Shown here: positions 50,573-59,293 of the stretch, in pieces
Position numbering within the stretch: the first letter of the stretch is position 1
Layout: each line of letters starts with the position of its first letter
Source: Planctomycetota bacterium
GTDB taxonomy: Bacteria; Planctomycetota; Planctomycetia; Planctomycetales; Planctomycetaceae
DNA: 64,000 nt
Reading direction: 5' to 3'
Assembly (NCBI GenBank): GCA_016872645.1
Contig: VGZH01000008.1
Location: 24,060 to 88,059 of the forward strand
Notes under the pieces: model-generated
Told to the model about the DNA's origin: nothing
The model's input: the letters and a program-made list of their open reading frames with translations, nothing else
Databases searched by the model: none
Program-made: the position numbers and the translations under genes

Positions 50573-52393
50573 ATGTGCGCATCGCTGCTTCCCGAACTGT
50601 TGTGTTTGCGCCGGCTCGGTTTGATCACCGATCTTTGGGACGCGTTGAAGCGCTGCCGGCTCGTGGGAATGTTGATGAGCGTAGCGGTGATGTGCGGTGT
50701 GTCGTGTGGCACGGCTCAGGCCCAGACTCAAGCGCAAGCTCCGCCGCGACTGCTGATGGATCATCAAGTTCCTCCCGGAACTTGGGGCCAATGGGTTCAA
50801 GCCGCGGGTCGAGTCCACGGCTTTGAGTTTCAATCTGTCAGCGTCGAACTTCCCTCAACCGGCACAGTGACTTGGTTTGTTGGTTCGCGTGACGAGGTTA
50901 AGACCACGGCGAATGCACGAATTGCAGTGGCGCAGTCCTACCGGCTCAAGCTCAGCGAGATGCCGGAGTTTCCGGGCATCGAGCTGTATCCGTCGATCGA
51001 GGTGATCGACCGGTTGCATCCTCCTGCTGGCCACGCCGACAAATTTTCGATGCCCTTGCCGTTCACGATCGAGGAGATTGATGCCGCGATCCAGGGCCAG
51101 ATGATCACAAAAGTCGTGTACCTCGAACAGCCGCAACTTGCCATGCCGTACGAGCTGACTGGCGACACTTCCGTCCGATCCGTCGACCCCAGTGCCAATC
51201 TCTTCGAAGAGGCAGACAAAGCGGGACGTCCGCTAGCTTTGATCCGATTAGGTGGACGATTGCCGGCAGCGAATGAAACTCATGGAAATTTCTTCGGCCA
51301 CGGTGCTCCGGTGCTGACCAGTGCCACGAAAAAGAGCCTCACGGACGCTGTTCAACAGGCGGTCTCATTCTCTGCCGCGGAACCTCGAGTCCAGCTTGCG
51401 TCGCACAACGAAGCTCTGAATGTGTCCGGCTTCAAACAAAACCGATCGGGCTTGATCGCCGCCAGCCCGACACTCGCCGAACAGTTTCCGGACGAGTATC
51501 TCTTCGACGGCGGCGACCGCGAGTACCCCGTGCACTACGACGGTCCTCTCATGGTGGGTGTTGAAACCGAAGACACGGTCGCTGAATTCCGCGATCACAG
51601 AGGGGACCGCAAAGTCAAAGCCTCAAACCGAGTCGCCATCTACTCGCCGCGCTTCGCCGCAGTGCGAAGTTTCACAGGCATCAGTGAAGGGACCAACATT
51701 CAGCGGCCCATTAGCAACGTGGACCAAGTCCAAGGTGCCGCCTTGCGTCAGAAAGTCGCCGGCAAAACCGGAGTGCAGCGAGACCGCGTCCAAGGCGTGC
51801 GAATGCGTTCGCGAGCCAGCGGAATCTTCAGCCAGTCGACTCGCCGAGACGTTTCGGCCGCGAAGGGGATCGCTCAACACGTCAAGCTGATGAATCTTTT
51901 TGAGGGGGTTCAATTCCTGCACGATGGACAAGTTCGACAGTCTGAATTGGCTCAACTCCACCGCAGCATGAAAGCGGCGACGACATGGACTCGGGAATTG
52001 AACCCGGTCATTGTGGCGAGCCTGACAGCGACCCAAGAGGTCTATGCCAACTTCAAAGTGGCCGAATTAGTCGGCATCGAGGAAGGACACAAGAAACCGG
52101 GCCACTTGCGACTGGTGAAACTCGCCAACAAGGAATTCGCGAAACCGGGAGACGTGATCACGTTCACGATTCGCTTCGACAATCTCGGCGACCGCGAACT
52201 GCGAAACGTCCGGCTGATCGACAACCTGACGCCGCGACTCGAATACGTAGACGACAGCGTCAGCAGCGATCTGCCCGGTTCGATCAGCGTCGACGACAAC
52301 GGCGAAGGGAGCCACATTTTGCGATTGGAACTCGATAACCCGCTGGCCGGCCATACCGGTGGCGTGATCACCTTCCAAGCCAAACTTCGATAA
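50573..52393 (+). CDS. Exported protein with DUF11-like C-terminus, paralogue of the gene at 49358
   Basis: 606 residues. A membrane-directing segment near 30-50 (LVGMLMSVAVMCGVSCGTAQA) acts as signal; an internal start at about 50666 is possible. Residues 80-210 repeat the paralogue core (YRLKLSEMPEFPGIELYPSI and QMITKVVYLEQPQLAMPYEL). A basic middle region (about 340-450) follows. The last 90 residues form a DUF11/conserved-repeat Ig-like domain (FAKPGDVITFTIRFDNLGDR, VRLIDNLTPRLEYVDDSVSS), common in bacterial surface proteins. Function unknown; it probably sits in the outer envelope. A terminator follows at 52463. Confidence 0.8.
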   Translation: MCASLLPELLCLRRLGLITDLWDALKRCRLVGMLMSVAVMCGVSCGTAQAQTQAQAPPRLLMDHQVPPGTWGQWVQAAGRVHGFEFQSVSVELPSTGTVTWFVGSRDEVKTTANARIAVAQSYRLKLSEMPEFPGIELYPSIEVIDRLHPPAGHADKFSMPLPFTIEEIDAAIQGQMITKVVYLEQPQLAMPYELTGDTSVRSVDPSANLFEEADKAGRPLALIRLGGRLPAANETHGNFFGHGAPVLTSATKKSLTDAVQQAVSFSAAEPRVQLASHNEALNVSGFKQNRSGLIAASPTLAEQFPDEYLFDGGDREYPVHYDGPLMVGVETEDTVAEFRDHRGDRKVKASNRVAIYSPRFAAVRSFTGISEGTNIQRPISNVDQVQGAALRQKVAGKTGVQRDRVQGVRMRSRASGIFSQSTRRDVSAAKGIAQHVKLMNLFEGVQFLHDGQVRQSELAQLHRSMKAATTWTRELNPVIVASLTATQEVYANFKVAELVGIEEGHKKPGHLRLVKLANKEFAKPGDVITFTIRFDNLGDRELRNVRLIDNLTPRLEYVDDSVSSDLPGSISVDDNGEGSHILRLELDNPLAGHTGGVITFQAKLR

Positions 52394-52462
52394 TCGTGCG
52401 GCATCGCGAGTGAGGGAGAGAGAACCGGAGCCTTGCGGTCCCAGACTTGTGCCACCGCCATG

Positions 52463-52490
52463 AGCCCGCCGAGATTCGGCGGGCTTTTTC
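52463..52490 (+). terminator. Intrinsic terminator after DUF11-like gene
   Basis: A 10-bp perfect stem (AGCCCGCCGA at 52463-52472 with TCGGCGGGCT at 52476-52485) is followed by TTTTC. It separates convergent genes. Confidence 0.85.
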
Positions 52491-53502
52491 ATTTCGCTAA
52501 TGAAGCCGCGATCCGGTCCAAGGTCACTATCTCGGCTCGATCGCCCGCTGCTCGCACCAATTCGCAGATCAGCCGCGCGATTCGGAAATCAGGGTCTTCC
52601 ACGACCAAACAGGACGGATGCACGAGCAGGTCGAACACGGCTCGATTCTCAATCGCCCACTCGACAGCCAAACGGATCGCCTTCAAATACGCATCGAGTG
52701 ACCAGCGTGTCGATCGAAACGCGCCGACATCGCTGATGGGACTCATCGGGACTTCGATCAAGCCGCTCGGATAGACGAACGGCTGCGCATCCGCCTGCGC
52801 TTTGACGATGTTTTCAAAGACCTCCGCTGGTGGCACTTCGCCCACTTTGCCGTATTGATGCGCAGGATATTTCGAGCTGACCCAGGTGAATCCCTGGTCG
52901 AGCAGCATTTGTTGCACTTCCGGCGCGTCGGTCAGTCCGTTGTTGAATCCGCCGGGCGTTCGGAATCCATTGGCCTCAATACCGGCCCTTTGCTGCAGCG
53001 CTTTGGTCGCCACTCGAATGTTTCGGTCGATGACCTCGCGAGCAGTCAGTCCTTCGATCAGCCACGGAGCGCGCTGAAATCGGAACTGCGTCTCTTCCGG
53101 TTTCGTCGCCTTAACGAAGACGTGGTCGTAGGTGTGATTGCCGATGGCGTGTCCTTCGGCCGCAATCTGCTTGAGCCAGTCGACGCTGGGGTGTTCAAGC
53201 ACACGTCCGACGCAGAAAAAGTGAATGACACCGCCAAGTTCTTTCACCAGTTTTGCGGCCTCGACCGAGTATCGTTTTGTTGCGTCATCGAGGTTGCCTT
53301 TCTCGTAGTTCCATTCGGTCTGTTCGCGTTTCGGATACTGCGCGCTCATCTCCAAGTCCAGCGTGATGGCAATGCGAGCCTTGTTGGGCTTTGATGGTGC
53401 GGCGAAGAGAGCCGGGCCGATGCAGCTCAGAGTTCCGGCAGTTGCGGCGCGAAGCCAGTTGCGACGAGACAGCAGCGAGGTAACAGGCGACAGCGACATC
53501 AC
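52489..53502 (-). CDS. Polysaccharide deacetylase family protein, Tat-type leader
   Basis: 337 residues. The leader LLSRRNWLRAATAGTLSCIG is a twin-arginine type. The NodB-like domain has motif 1 ITLDLE (catalytic Asp49, with Glu51) in place of the more common TFDDG, motif 2 HTYDH (zinc ligands His123 and His127) and FRTPGGFNNG as motif 3. VHPSCLVVEDP contributes the final His. The TLDLE variant occurs in PuuE- or exopolysaccharide-type deacetylases, so the enzyme is likely active on an N-acetylated glycan. Both ATGs at 53502 and 53499 fit. It is transcribed convergently with the DUF11 gene. Confidence 0.88.
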   Translation of the reverse strand: MMSLSPVTSLLSRRNWLRAATAGTLSCIGPALFAAPSKPNKARIAITLDLEMSAQYPKREQTEWNYEKGNLDDATKRYSVEAAKLVKELGGVIHFFCVGRVLEHPSVDWLKQIAAEGHAIGNHTYDHVFVKATKPEETQFRFQRAPWLIEGLTAREVIDRNIRVATKALQQRAGIEANGFRTPGGFNNGLTDAPEVQQMLLDQGFTWVSSKYPAHQYGKVGEVPPAEVFENIVKAQADAQPFVYPSGLIEVPMSPISDVGAFRSTRWSLDAYLKAIRLAVEWAIENRAVFDLLVHPSCLVVEDPDFRIARLICELVRAAGDRAEIVTLDRIAASLAK

Positions 53503-53574
53503 GGCCTCCCACGGAAGTATTCAAGTTCCTGAACATAATGCGGCCCACGCGGTGCCATTGCAAACATCGCGGCA

Positions 53575-54537
53575 TTATCGAGGCACCACGACTGGCAAGA
53601 AGTTCCTGACGGCTCTGGAAACATCAGTCCCCGAACTCTCCATCACATCGTTGTGGTCCGCCTTCGGCAGTTCGACGAATTGCTTTGCGATGCCGGACGC
53701 TGACTTTTCGGGAGCAGCGGCAAACAGCTTTTTGCCGAGTTGCAGCGGGATGATCGTGTCGCGTCGGCCGTGAAATTGCAGCAATGGGCAAGTCACGTCT
53801 CGAATCCGTTGCTCGCTGGAAAATCGGTCGAACAACAGCCAGCGAACCGGCAGCCACGGAAAGTGATACGCACCGGCATCGGTCAGTGAGTTGAACGTCG
53901 AACGTAAAATGACTCCGGCCGGGGGATCCTTCTTCTGCGACAACTCGCTCGCCAAACCGACCGCGACACCGCCGCCGAGCGACTCACCGAACAGCACGAT
54001 GCGGCGAGATTCGATCTTCTTCGTCTCGGTTGCGAAACGCCAGGCGGCTCGCGCGTCGCGAGCGAGTCCCGCCTCGGTGGGCTCGCCAAGATTGTCGCCG
54101 TAGCCTCGGTAGTCAAAGATCAGCACGTCGGCACCGGCATCGGCGAGCACGGCAACCTCCAACGTCCGATACCGGCGATTCGCAGCATTCCCTCCGAAGT
54201 ACAAGACGACTGGCCGACCTTCAGCCAGCTTGGCTTCGAGTTCTTGATCCGTTTCCGCGACATGTCCTTTTGCCAAGATCAGCCAGCCGCGCAGGTCAAG
54301 GCCGTCCTCCGTTTTGGAGACGACATCGTGTGCTCGGCCGGTCGGAAGTTCGGCCAGTTTCGTGGGCAGCGTCTTCTCAACAAATGGGTGATAGATCAGC
54401 GAACGCTGGAAGGCGACGAACATCACAACCACTCCGACTGTCGGGATCGTCAAGATCAACATCCAGCGCTTCCACGGACTCAACAAGAGTGGTCGGCGGG
54501 GTGACGACGTGGACAACGGTACGCGGACGCGACTCAT
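53575..54537 (-). CDS. Alpha/beta hydrolase, membrane-anchored
   Basis: 320 residues. A single N-terminal helix (MLILTIPTVGVVVMFVAF) anchors a BEM46-like hydrolase. Strand and loop LILAKGHVAE precedes VVLYFGGNAANRR (oxyanion region) and VLIFDYRGYGDNLGEP. The nucleophilic Ser is in FGESLGGGVAVGLA, the Asp in FHGRRDTIIP and the His in KADHNDVM. The fold matches serine esterases/peptidases facing the periplasm. Substrate unknown. It is 72 bp upstream of the polysaccharide deacetylase on the same strand. Confidence 0.88.
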   Translation of the reverse strand: MSRVRVPLSTSSPRRPLLLSPWKRWMLILTIPTVGVVVMFVAFQRSLIYHPFVEKTLPTKLAELPTGRAHDVVSKTEDGLDLRGWLILAKGHVAETDQELEAKLAEGRPVVLYFGGNAANRRYRTLEVAVLADAGADVLIFDYRGYGDNLGEPTEAGLARDARAAWRFATETKKIESRRIVLFGESLGGGVAVGLASELSQKKDPPAGVILRSTFNSLTDAGAYHFPWLPVRWLLFDRFSSEQRIRDVTCPLLQFHGRRDTIIPLQLGKKLFAAAPEKSASGIAKQFVELPKADHNDVMESSGTDVSRAVRNFLPVVVPR

Positions 54538-55010
54538 GAGCAGGCCTCAATGACATGACGTTTGGCGATTGAATCTTCGACTCTGCGGATTGGAAAGACC
54601 TGTCGGTCAGGTCGTAGCGGTCGAGCCTTCTCGAAGCCCGGAGTTACTCCCGGTGTCTTGATAGAAAACTCCCGCTGTCCGTCACAATGCGGAACGGAGC
54701 GGCGAGTGGCAACGGTCGTGACGATTCCGCCAGCGATTTCTTTCTTGGCCAATTTGCATCGTCCAAATGGTGGCCTAAAGTAATTCCAACGTCACCGACT
54801 GAGGCGATGCGGCAACGCTCGCGAGGTGGTGACACCACAGACCAACATTGATTGACACCGCGGTTTGGTGTGGCGTCGTAAGACGGTCGTTCGGCCGGTT
54901 CGAGGGCGCGGAGGTTGGGTTCGGGGCATGGACCTGTTCCGGTGTGGTCGGCAATTGGCGCGAGCCAACTGCGACAGGTTTCGTGTCATCCAGCTTCGGG
55001 GGAGAGGGGC
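54538..55010. other. Divergent intergenic region
   Basis: 473 bp between the hydrolase and the S41 protease. It must contain both promoters; a weak candidate for the protease is TTGACA at 54852-54857 with TCGTAA at 54876-54881 (18-bp spacer). No small gene, tRNA or strong hairpin is visible. The last 30 bp hold the ribosome site GGGGGAGAGGGG. Confidence 0.45.
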
Positions 55011-56675
55011 ATGGCGCTCGGACTGTTTCGCCAGCGGATTGGGCTGGCACTGTGTTTGGCGTGCGCGCTGTGCGTGACGCGGGGTGAGGCGATCGCAGCT
55101 CCCAAGTTGCAGGCCAACGTCAATGATGCGCGACAGGCGTTGCAAGCAGGGGAGGACTTTGAACGGACTCGCCGTTGGATCGACGCCATCGAGCACTACG
55201 AAGCCTCGATCAAGAAATGGCCCAACGACCGGGACCTGAGCTACGGCCTGCGTCGTTCGAAGATTCATTTCGGGATCGAACGCCGCTACTCCGACAGCAG
55301 CTTTCGCACGAACATGCTGACGATTTCGCGACACGAAGCGCTCAGCCTCTTCGATGAAGTCATCAACAAAATCAAGTCGCACTTCGTCGATCCTCTCAGC
55401 TCGACCTCGTTTGTGGCTCACGGCACCGAGAGCCTCTACATCGCTCTCGCCAACGAGAAATTCCTGGAACATCACTTGCCCGGCCGCCGCGCGGCGATCC
55501 AGAGCGGCATTTCGAGATTACGTGAGACTCTGCGCACACAATACTGGAACAAGCCGTTGAACAGCAGCTCTTCAGCACATCAGACAGTGTCTGAGGTGGC
55601 TGGTCTGGCCGAAGCTCAACTCGGATTGAACAGCACGGCCGTTGTGATGGAGTACGTCTTCGGAGGCTGTCACGCTCTCGACGACTACAGCAACTGTCTG
55701 ACTCCCGACCGGCTAAGCGATCTGTACGACAATATCGACGGAGAGTTCGTCGGCCTGGGAATCGAGATGAAAGCTGAAGCCGGCCGCGGTATGTCGCTCG
55801 TCAACGTGTTGCCGGAGAGTCCGGCGGCAGAGGGGGGCTTGCTGATCGGCGATTACATCGTTGGCATCGACGGTCACGACTGCCGCAACATGTCGACGGA
55901 CGAAGCCGCTGGACGCCTGAAGGGAAAGCCCGGATCGCGAGTGCGGCTGGACGTTTCTGGTCTGACTGCCGCCGACCGCCGCACGGTCACGGTCGTTCGG
56001 CGAGCCGTGCAGGTGAAGAGCATTCCGATCGCCAAAATCGTCGATGAGTCGCGTGGGATCGGCTACATCCAAATGACCGGTTTTCAGAAAAGCTCGCCGG
56101 TAGAACTCGACGAGGCGCTGCAAAAACTCAATCGACAGGGACTGCGCGTTCTGATCTGGGATCTACGAGGCAACCCCGGCGGACTGCTGACCGCGGCCGT
56201 CGAAGTGCTCGACCGGTTTATCGACAACGGAGTTCTGGTCTCGACGAAGGGACGCATGGGAGATCAGAACATGTCGTACTCGGCTCACCGTCAGCAAAAG
56301 TGGAACGTCCCGCTCGTGCTGCTGACCGACGAGAACAGCGCCAGCGCCAGCGAGATCGTCGCCGGTGCCGTGAGGGATCATCAACGTGGTGTGATTGTCG
56401 GCCGCAAAACCTACGGCAAGTGGTCGGTACAGAGCATCTTTCCAATTCAGCGCAGCGTCGGCTTGCGACTGACGACCGCGAAGTTCTACTCGCCGGCTGG
56501 CAAGACGCTTGGAAAGATTGGCGTGAGACCGGATGTCGAAGTCGAGTTGCCAGACCATGTCGTGCTGCATCGCGGCCCCATGGCCAATTCGCTCGAAGAC
56601 GATCCAGACATCCGCAAGGCGCTCGACGTGGCCCGCGAGCAAGTTAAAGGTCGTCCGCTGTTTTCGAATCGGTAG
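55011..56675 (+). CDS. S41 C-terminal processing peptidase (CtpA-like), exported
   Basis: 554 residues from the ATG at 55011, chosen for the strong GGGGGAGAGGGG ribosome site and the following signal peptide (IGLALCLACALCVTRGEAIA). An N-terminal TPR-like region (about 35-90, ARQALQAGEDFERTRRWIDA) precedes a PDZ domain (about 245-325, IEMKAEAGRGMSLVNVLPES). The protease core has GIGYIQMTGF, LRGNPGGLL, the Ser nucleophile in NSASASEIVAGAV and the general-base Lys in GRKTYGKWSVQ. It probably trims or degrades envelope proteins. It is a single-gene unit followed by a hairpin. Confidence 0.92.
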   Translation: MALGLFRQRIGLALCLACALCVTRGEAIAAPKLQANVNDARQALQAGEDFERTRRWIDAIEHYEASIKKWPNDRDLSYGLRRSKIHFGIERRYSDSSFRTNMLTISRHEALSLFDEVINKIKSHFVDPLSSTSFVAHGTESLYIALANEKFLEHHLPGRRAAIQSGISRLRETLRTQYWNKPLNSSSSAHQTVSEVAGLAEAQLGLNSTAVVMEYVFGGCHALDDYSNCLTPDRLSDLYDNIDGEFVGLGIEMKAEAGRGMSLVNVLPESPAAEGGLLIGDYIVGIDGHDCRNMSTDEAAGRLKGKPGSRVRLDVSGLTAADRRTVTVVRRAVQVKSIPIAKIVDESRGIGYIQMTGFQKSSPVELDEALQKLNRQGLRVLIWDLRGNPGGLLTAAVEVLDRFIDNGVLVSTKGRMGDQNMSYSAHRQQKWNVPLVLLTDENSASASEIVAGAVRDHQRGVIVGRKTYGKWSVQSIFPIQRSVGLRLTTAKFYSPAGKTLGKIGVRPDVEVELPDHVVLHRGPMANSLEDDPDIRKALDVAREQVKGRPLFSNR

Positions 56676-56689
56676 TGTCATCCGCAGGA

Positions 56690-56713
56690 CGGCTGTTCTT
56701 GTCCGTCCGGGGT
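56690..56713. repeat. Hairpin of the GGACGG/CCGTCC type
   Basis: GGACGG at about 56691-56696 pairs with CCGTCC at about 56705-56710 around an eight-base loop, 15 bp after the S41 protease. The wording (CAGGACGG...GTCCGTCC) resembles the hairpin at 42090 without its T-run, so it may be another member of the same dispersed repeat. Confidence 0.4.
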
Positions 56714-56731
56714 CGAGCAACAGAGCCTAAT

Positions 56732-58522
56732 CTACGGTTCGCGGTTCACTGGAATTGTCGCGATCGACGCTTTGCCCCGGTCGAACAGTAACAGACCGAT
56801 CAATCGTCCATCTTTCATCGCGATCACGGCCGCTCCGTGATTCGCCACACCGAGACCGGTCGCGCTGCGAACGTCCCACATGGGGCCACGAGCCTGCAAG
56901 CTACTGGCAGCGATCGGAATCGGTGTTGTCTGCGAATCGGTCACGACGAGGCAGTCTTCGGGTTCATCGCCGTCATGCCGAACGCTGGTGATCTTCCAGG
57001 CAGAAACTCCGTCGGCTTGAAAATCCGTCGGACGAAATGTCGCCAGCGATCCGAGACGCTTCACGCGATCCGCGACGAGCACCAATTCCTGTCCGGCAAT
57101 TTCCAGCAGGATCGGTCCGAGTGCGTTCTCAGTCGGCAACAGCACGTCGGCAGGGCCGAGCAGTTGGCCGTTGCTCAGCAGTAGCAGCCATCCGGTTCGT
57201 TCGCGGTTGCGTCGGAATCCGAAAGAACGTTCCTCCCAACGGGCAACTGCGCGATGCGGTACCGGAAGCTGAGCATCGTTCGGCAGAACGATGTCCGTCG
57301 CGGCGATGCGCGGTTGCCAGGTCAGCCATTCTTCCTGCGGCGACTTCGCGTACAAGAATCGCTGGCCCGTGTTCGCGACCGGTCCCGGTTCGGCAGGCGT
57401 GGCAAAGGCGACGCCCCCTTGGGCAATCGAACTCAGTGTGTCGGCCGTGAACTGAAAACCGCTGAAGCCGACGCTGACATCCACTCCGCTCGCGCTCCAG
57501 AAGACGCTGTTCTGCCGCACGAGCGAGCGATAACGCGACTCGACGAACGCACGGGCTTCGAGGCTTGTCCCGTCGGACGACAGGCCGACCGACAAGACTT
57601 GGCCGACTCGCAGACCGCGATAGGTCACTGGCACTCCACGATCGACGCCCCAACGTTGTGACGCATGCAGTACGATTTCCAACGCACCGACCGGAACCTC
57701 GGAAACGGGAGCCACTTCGAGTCCGTCGAATTCGGTGCGTGGCTTCGCGTCGTCGGGACCGGGAGACACTGCGAGGTATCGGCCACCGACCAGTGTGTCC
57801 AAGCCACGCACTTCGGCGACGCTCACACGCGGACGCTCGACCCAGAACTGCGATCCTTCGCGAGCCAAGTGATGAGCCTCGCCAACCAGCCGCACGCGCA
57901 CGGTGACGGCCGAGAGATCGCGATTCAAATCGACCGACGTGACCTCGCCGACCGCGATGCCTCGATGCCGTAAGGGGTCGCCGACTTGCAGGCCGTGTCC
58001 TTCGTGGTAGCGAATCGTGATCTCGATCGACTCCGGTTCGCTCAGTGTCGGTGGTGATTCGATCCCTTCAAACTCTGTCGTGGTTAGTCCGTCGCCCGGT
58101 CCCGGCATGACGCTGAGAAACTTCGCTCCGACGACCGTCTCCAATCCGCTGACGCGCGACAAGCTGACGCGCGGACGTTCGATCCAGAACTGGCTGCCGC
58201 GTCGCGCGACGTGCGCGGCCTTTAGCTCCAACTGCACTTTGACCGCGACCCGGCCCAGGTCTGGAGTCAGCACAACCTCGGTGACTTCACCGATAGCGAT
58301 TCCTCGGAATCGCAGCACGTCGCCGGTCTTGAGACCATGTCCCTCGGCAAATCGGATCACGACAGTCGGCCCGTGTGACTTCAGCGACATCGCGATCAAG
58401 GCGATGGCTCCAAACACAGCGGCCAGTGTCACCCACCACAGCCGAGTTGTGGACCGAGCGGTTCGTGTCGACACGACAACCGCAGTCGGAAATGGTACGT
58501 GACTTGGCGATGGTGTGTTCAT
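56732..58522 (-). CDS. MCE-domain protein, PqiB-like
   Basis: 596 residues. One N-terminal helix (RLWWVTLAAVFGAIALIAM) anchors a chain of MCE domains at about 50-140, 165-255 and 285-365, marked by GLKTGDVLRFRGIAIGEVTE, GLQVGDPLRHRGIAVGEVTS and WGVDRGVPVTYRGLRVGQVL. Three MCE domains match PqiB, which forms a tube carrying lipids across the periplasm. The C-terminal 230 residues are beta-rich, with no recognised family. Its start overlaps the end of the PqiA-like gene (ATGA at 58519-58522). A PqiC-type lipoprotein is not next to it. Confidence 0.9.
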   Translation of the reverse strand: MNTPSPSHVPFPTAVVVSTRTARSTTRLWWVTLAAVFGAIALIAMSLKSHGPTVVIRFAEGHGLKTGDVLRFRGIAIGEVTEVVLTPDLGRVAVKVQLELKAAHVARRGSQFWIERPRVSLSRVSGLETVVGAKFLSVMPGPGDGLTTTEFEGIESPPTLSEPESIEITIRYHEGHGLQVGDPLRHRGIAVGEVTSVDLNRDLSAVTVRVRLVGEAHHLAREGSQFWVERPRVSVAEVRGLDTLVGGRYLAVSPGPDDAKPRTEFDGLEVAPVSEVPVGALEIVLHASQRWGVDRGVPVTYRGLRVGQVLSVGLSSDGTSLEARAFVESRYRSLVRQNSVFWSASGVDVSVGFSGFQFTADTLSSIAQGGVAFATPAEPGPVANTGQRFLYAKSPQEEWLTWQPRIAATDIVLPNDAQLPVPHRAVARWEERSFGFRRNRERTGWLLLLSNGQLLGPADVLLPTENALGPILLEIAGQELVLVADRVKRLGSLATFRPTDFQADGVSAWKITSVRHDGDEPEDCLVVTDSQTTPIPIAASSLQARGPMWDVRSATGLGVANHGAAVIAMKDGRLIGLLLFDRGKASIATIPVNREP

Positions 58523-59115
58523 GCGGAAACCTCCTCATCCCAAATCGCATGCGGATCGAAACAAAACGACGCCGACATACTCAGCGCGACGCACGCGACG
58601 AACGCGATCACTGCCGGACCAAAGTGAAATTCCACCAAACTTCCGAGCTTCACAAGCATGACCAGCAACGCCAGCAGCAGCACATCCAACATGCTCCAGC
58701 GGCCAAGTTGTTCCGTCAGGCGGTACGTCGACGCTCGGTGCCGCCGATGCAGCAGATTCAGCAAGCAGAGTTCCAACAGCAGTACCAGCTTCATCACCGG
58801 AAACACAATCGAGAACACCAGCACGACGACTCCGACAAACCAGCTTCCGTGCCGAAACAAATCGAACGTACCGATTAGCAAGCTTGCAGCGTGCCGATGT
58901 CCGAGCCGTTCGATCTCGACGATCGGCAGCAACACTGCCGGCCAATACAGCACAAACGCCGCAGCCGCGAGAGCCGCGGTGCGACTCGCCGCTCGCCTCC
59001 CCTGCGAGCCGTCACTGAATACCGACTGACAGCGAGTGCAAATCGCCGACTCTCCCGCCGACACCTCCGGCAGTTCGTGAATCTGTCCGCAACAGTGACA
59101 GGCTTGAAGCTTCAT
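58519..59115 (-). CDS. PqiA-like membrane protein (single module)
   Basis: 198 residues from the ATG at 59115 (MKLQACHCCGQIHELPEV); frames extending upstream are Ser/Arg-rich and overlap the divergent gene. Four Cys in CHCCGQ and ICTRCQS form the family zinc finger (about 6-30). Four hydrophobic helices follow (AALAAAAFVLYWPAVLLPIV, FVGVVVLVFSIVFPVMKLVL, MLDVLLLALLVMLVK and AVIAFVACVALSMSASF). PqiA normally has two such modules; this is one. It is the expected inner-membrane partner of the MCE protein, with which it is translationally coupled. Confidence 0.85.
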   Translation of the reverse strand: MKLQACHCCGQIHELPEVSAGESAICTRCQSVFSDGSQGRRAASRTAALAAAAFVLYWPAVLLPIVEIERLGHRHAASLLIGTFDLFRHGSWFVGVVVLVFSIVFPVMKLVLLLELCLLNLLHRRHRASTYRLTEQLGRWSMLDVLLLALLVMLVKLGSLVEFHFGPAVIAFVACVALSMSASFCFDPHAIWDEEVSA

Positions 59116-59293
59116 TCCGTGTGTCGCCGATTTCGAGTCTTGTCGCAGGTTCTTCGTTCCTGAAGACGTTGTCTTGGCGGCATTATTGGTTGCTGCCGCC
59201 AGTTCCGACAGGACGCCGGCCCCTCGCGAGTGTTGAGGTTCCTGCTCGAGACGCCGAAGATGTCCCCGTCGATCATCCCGGAGGAGTCCTTCC

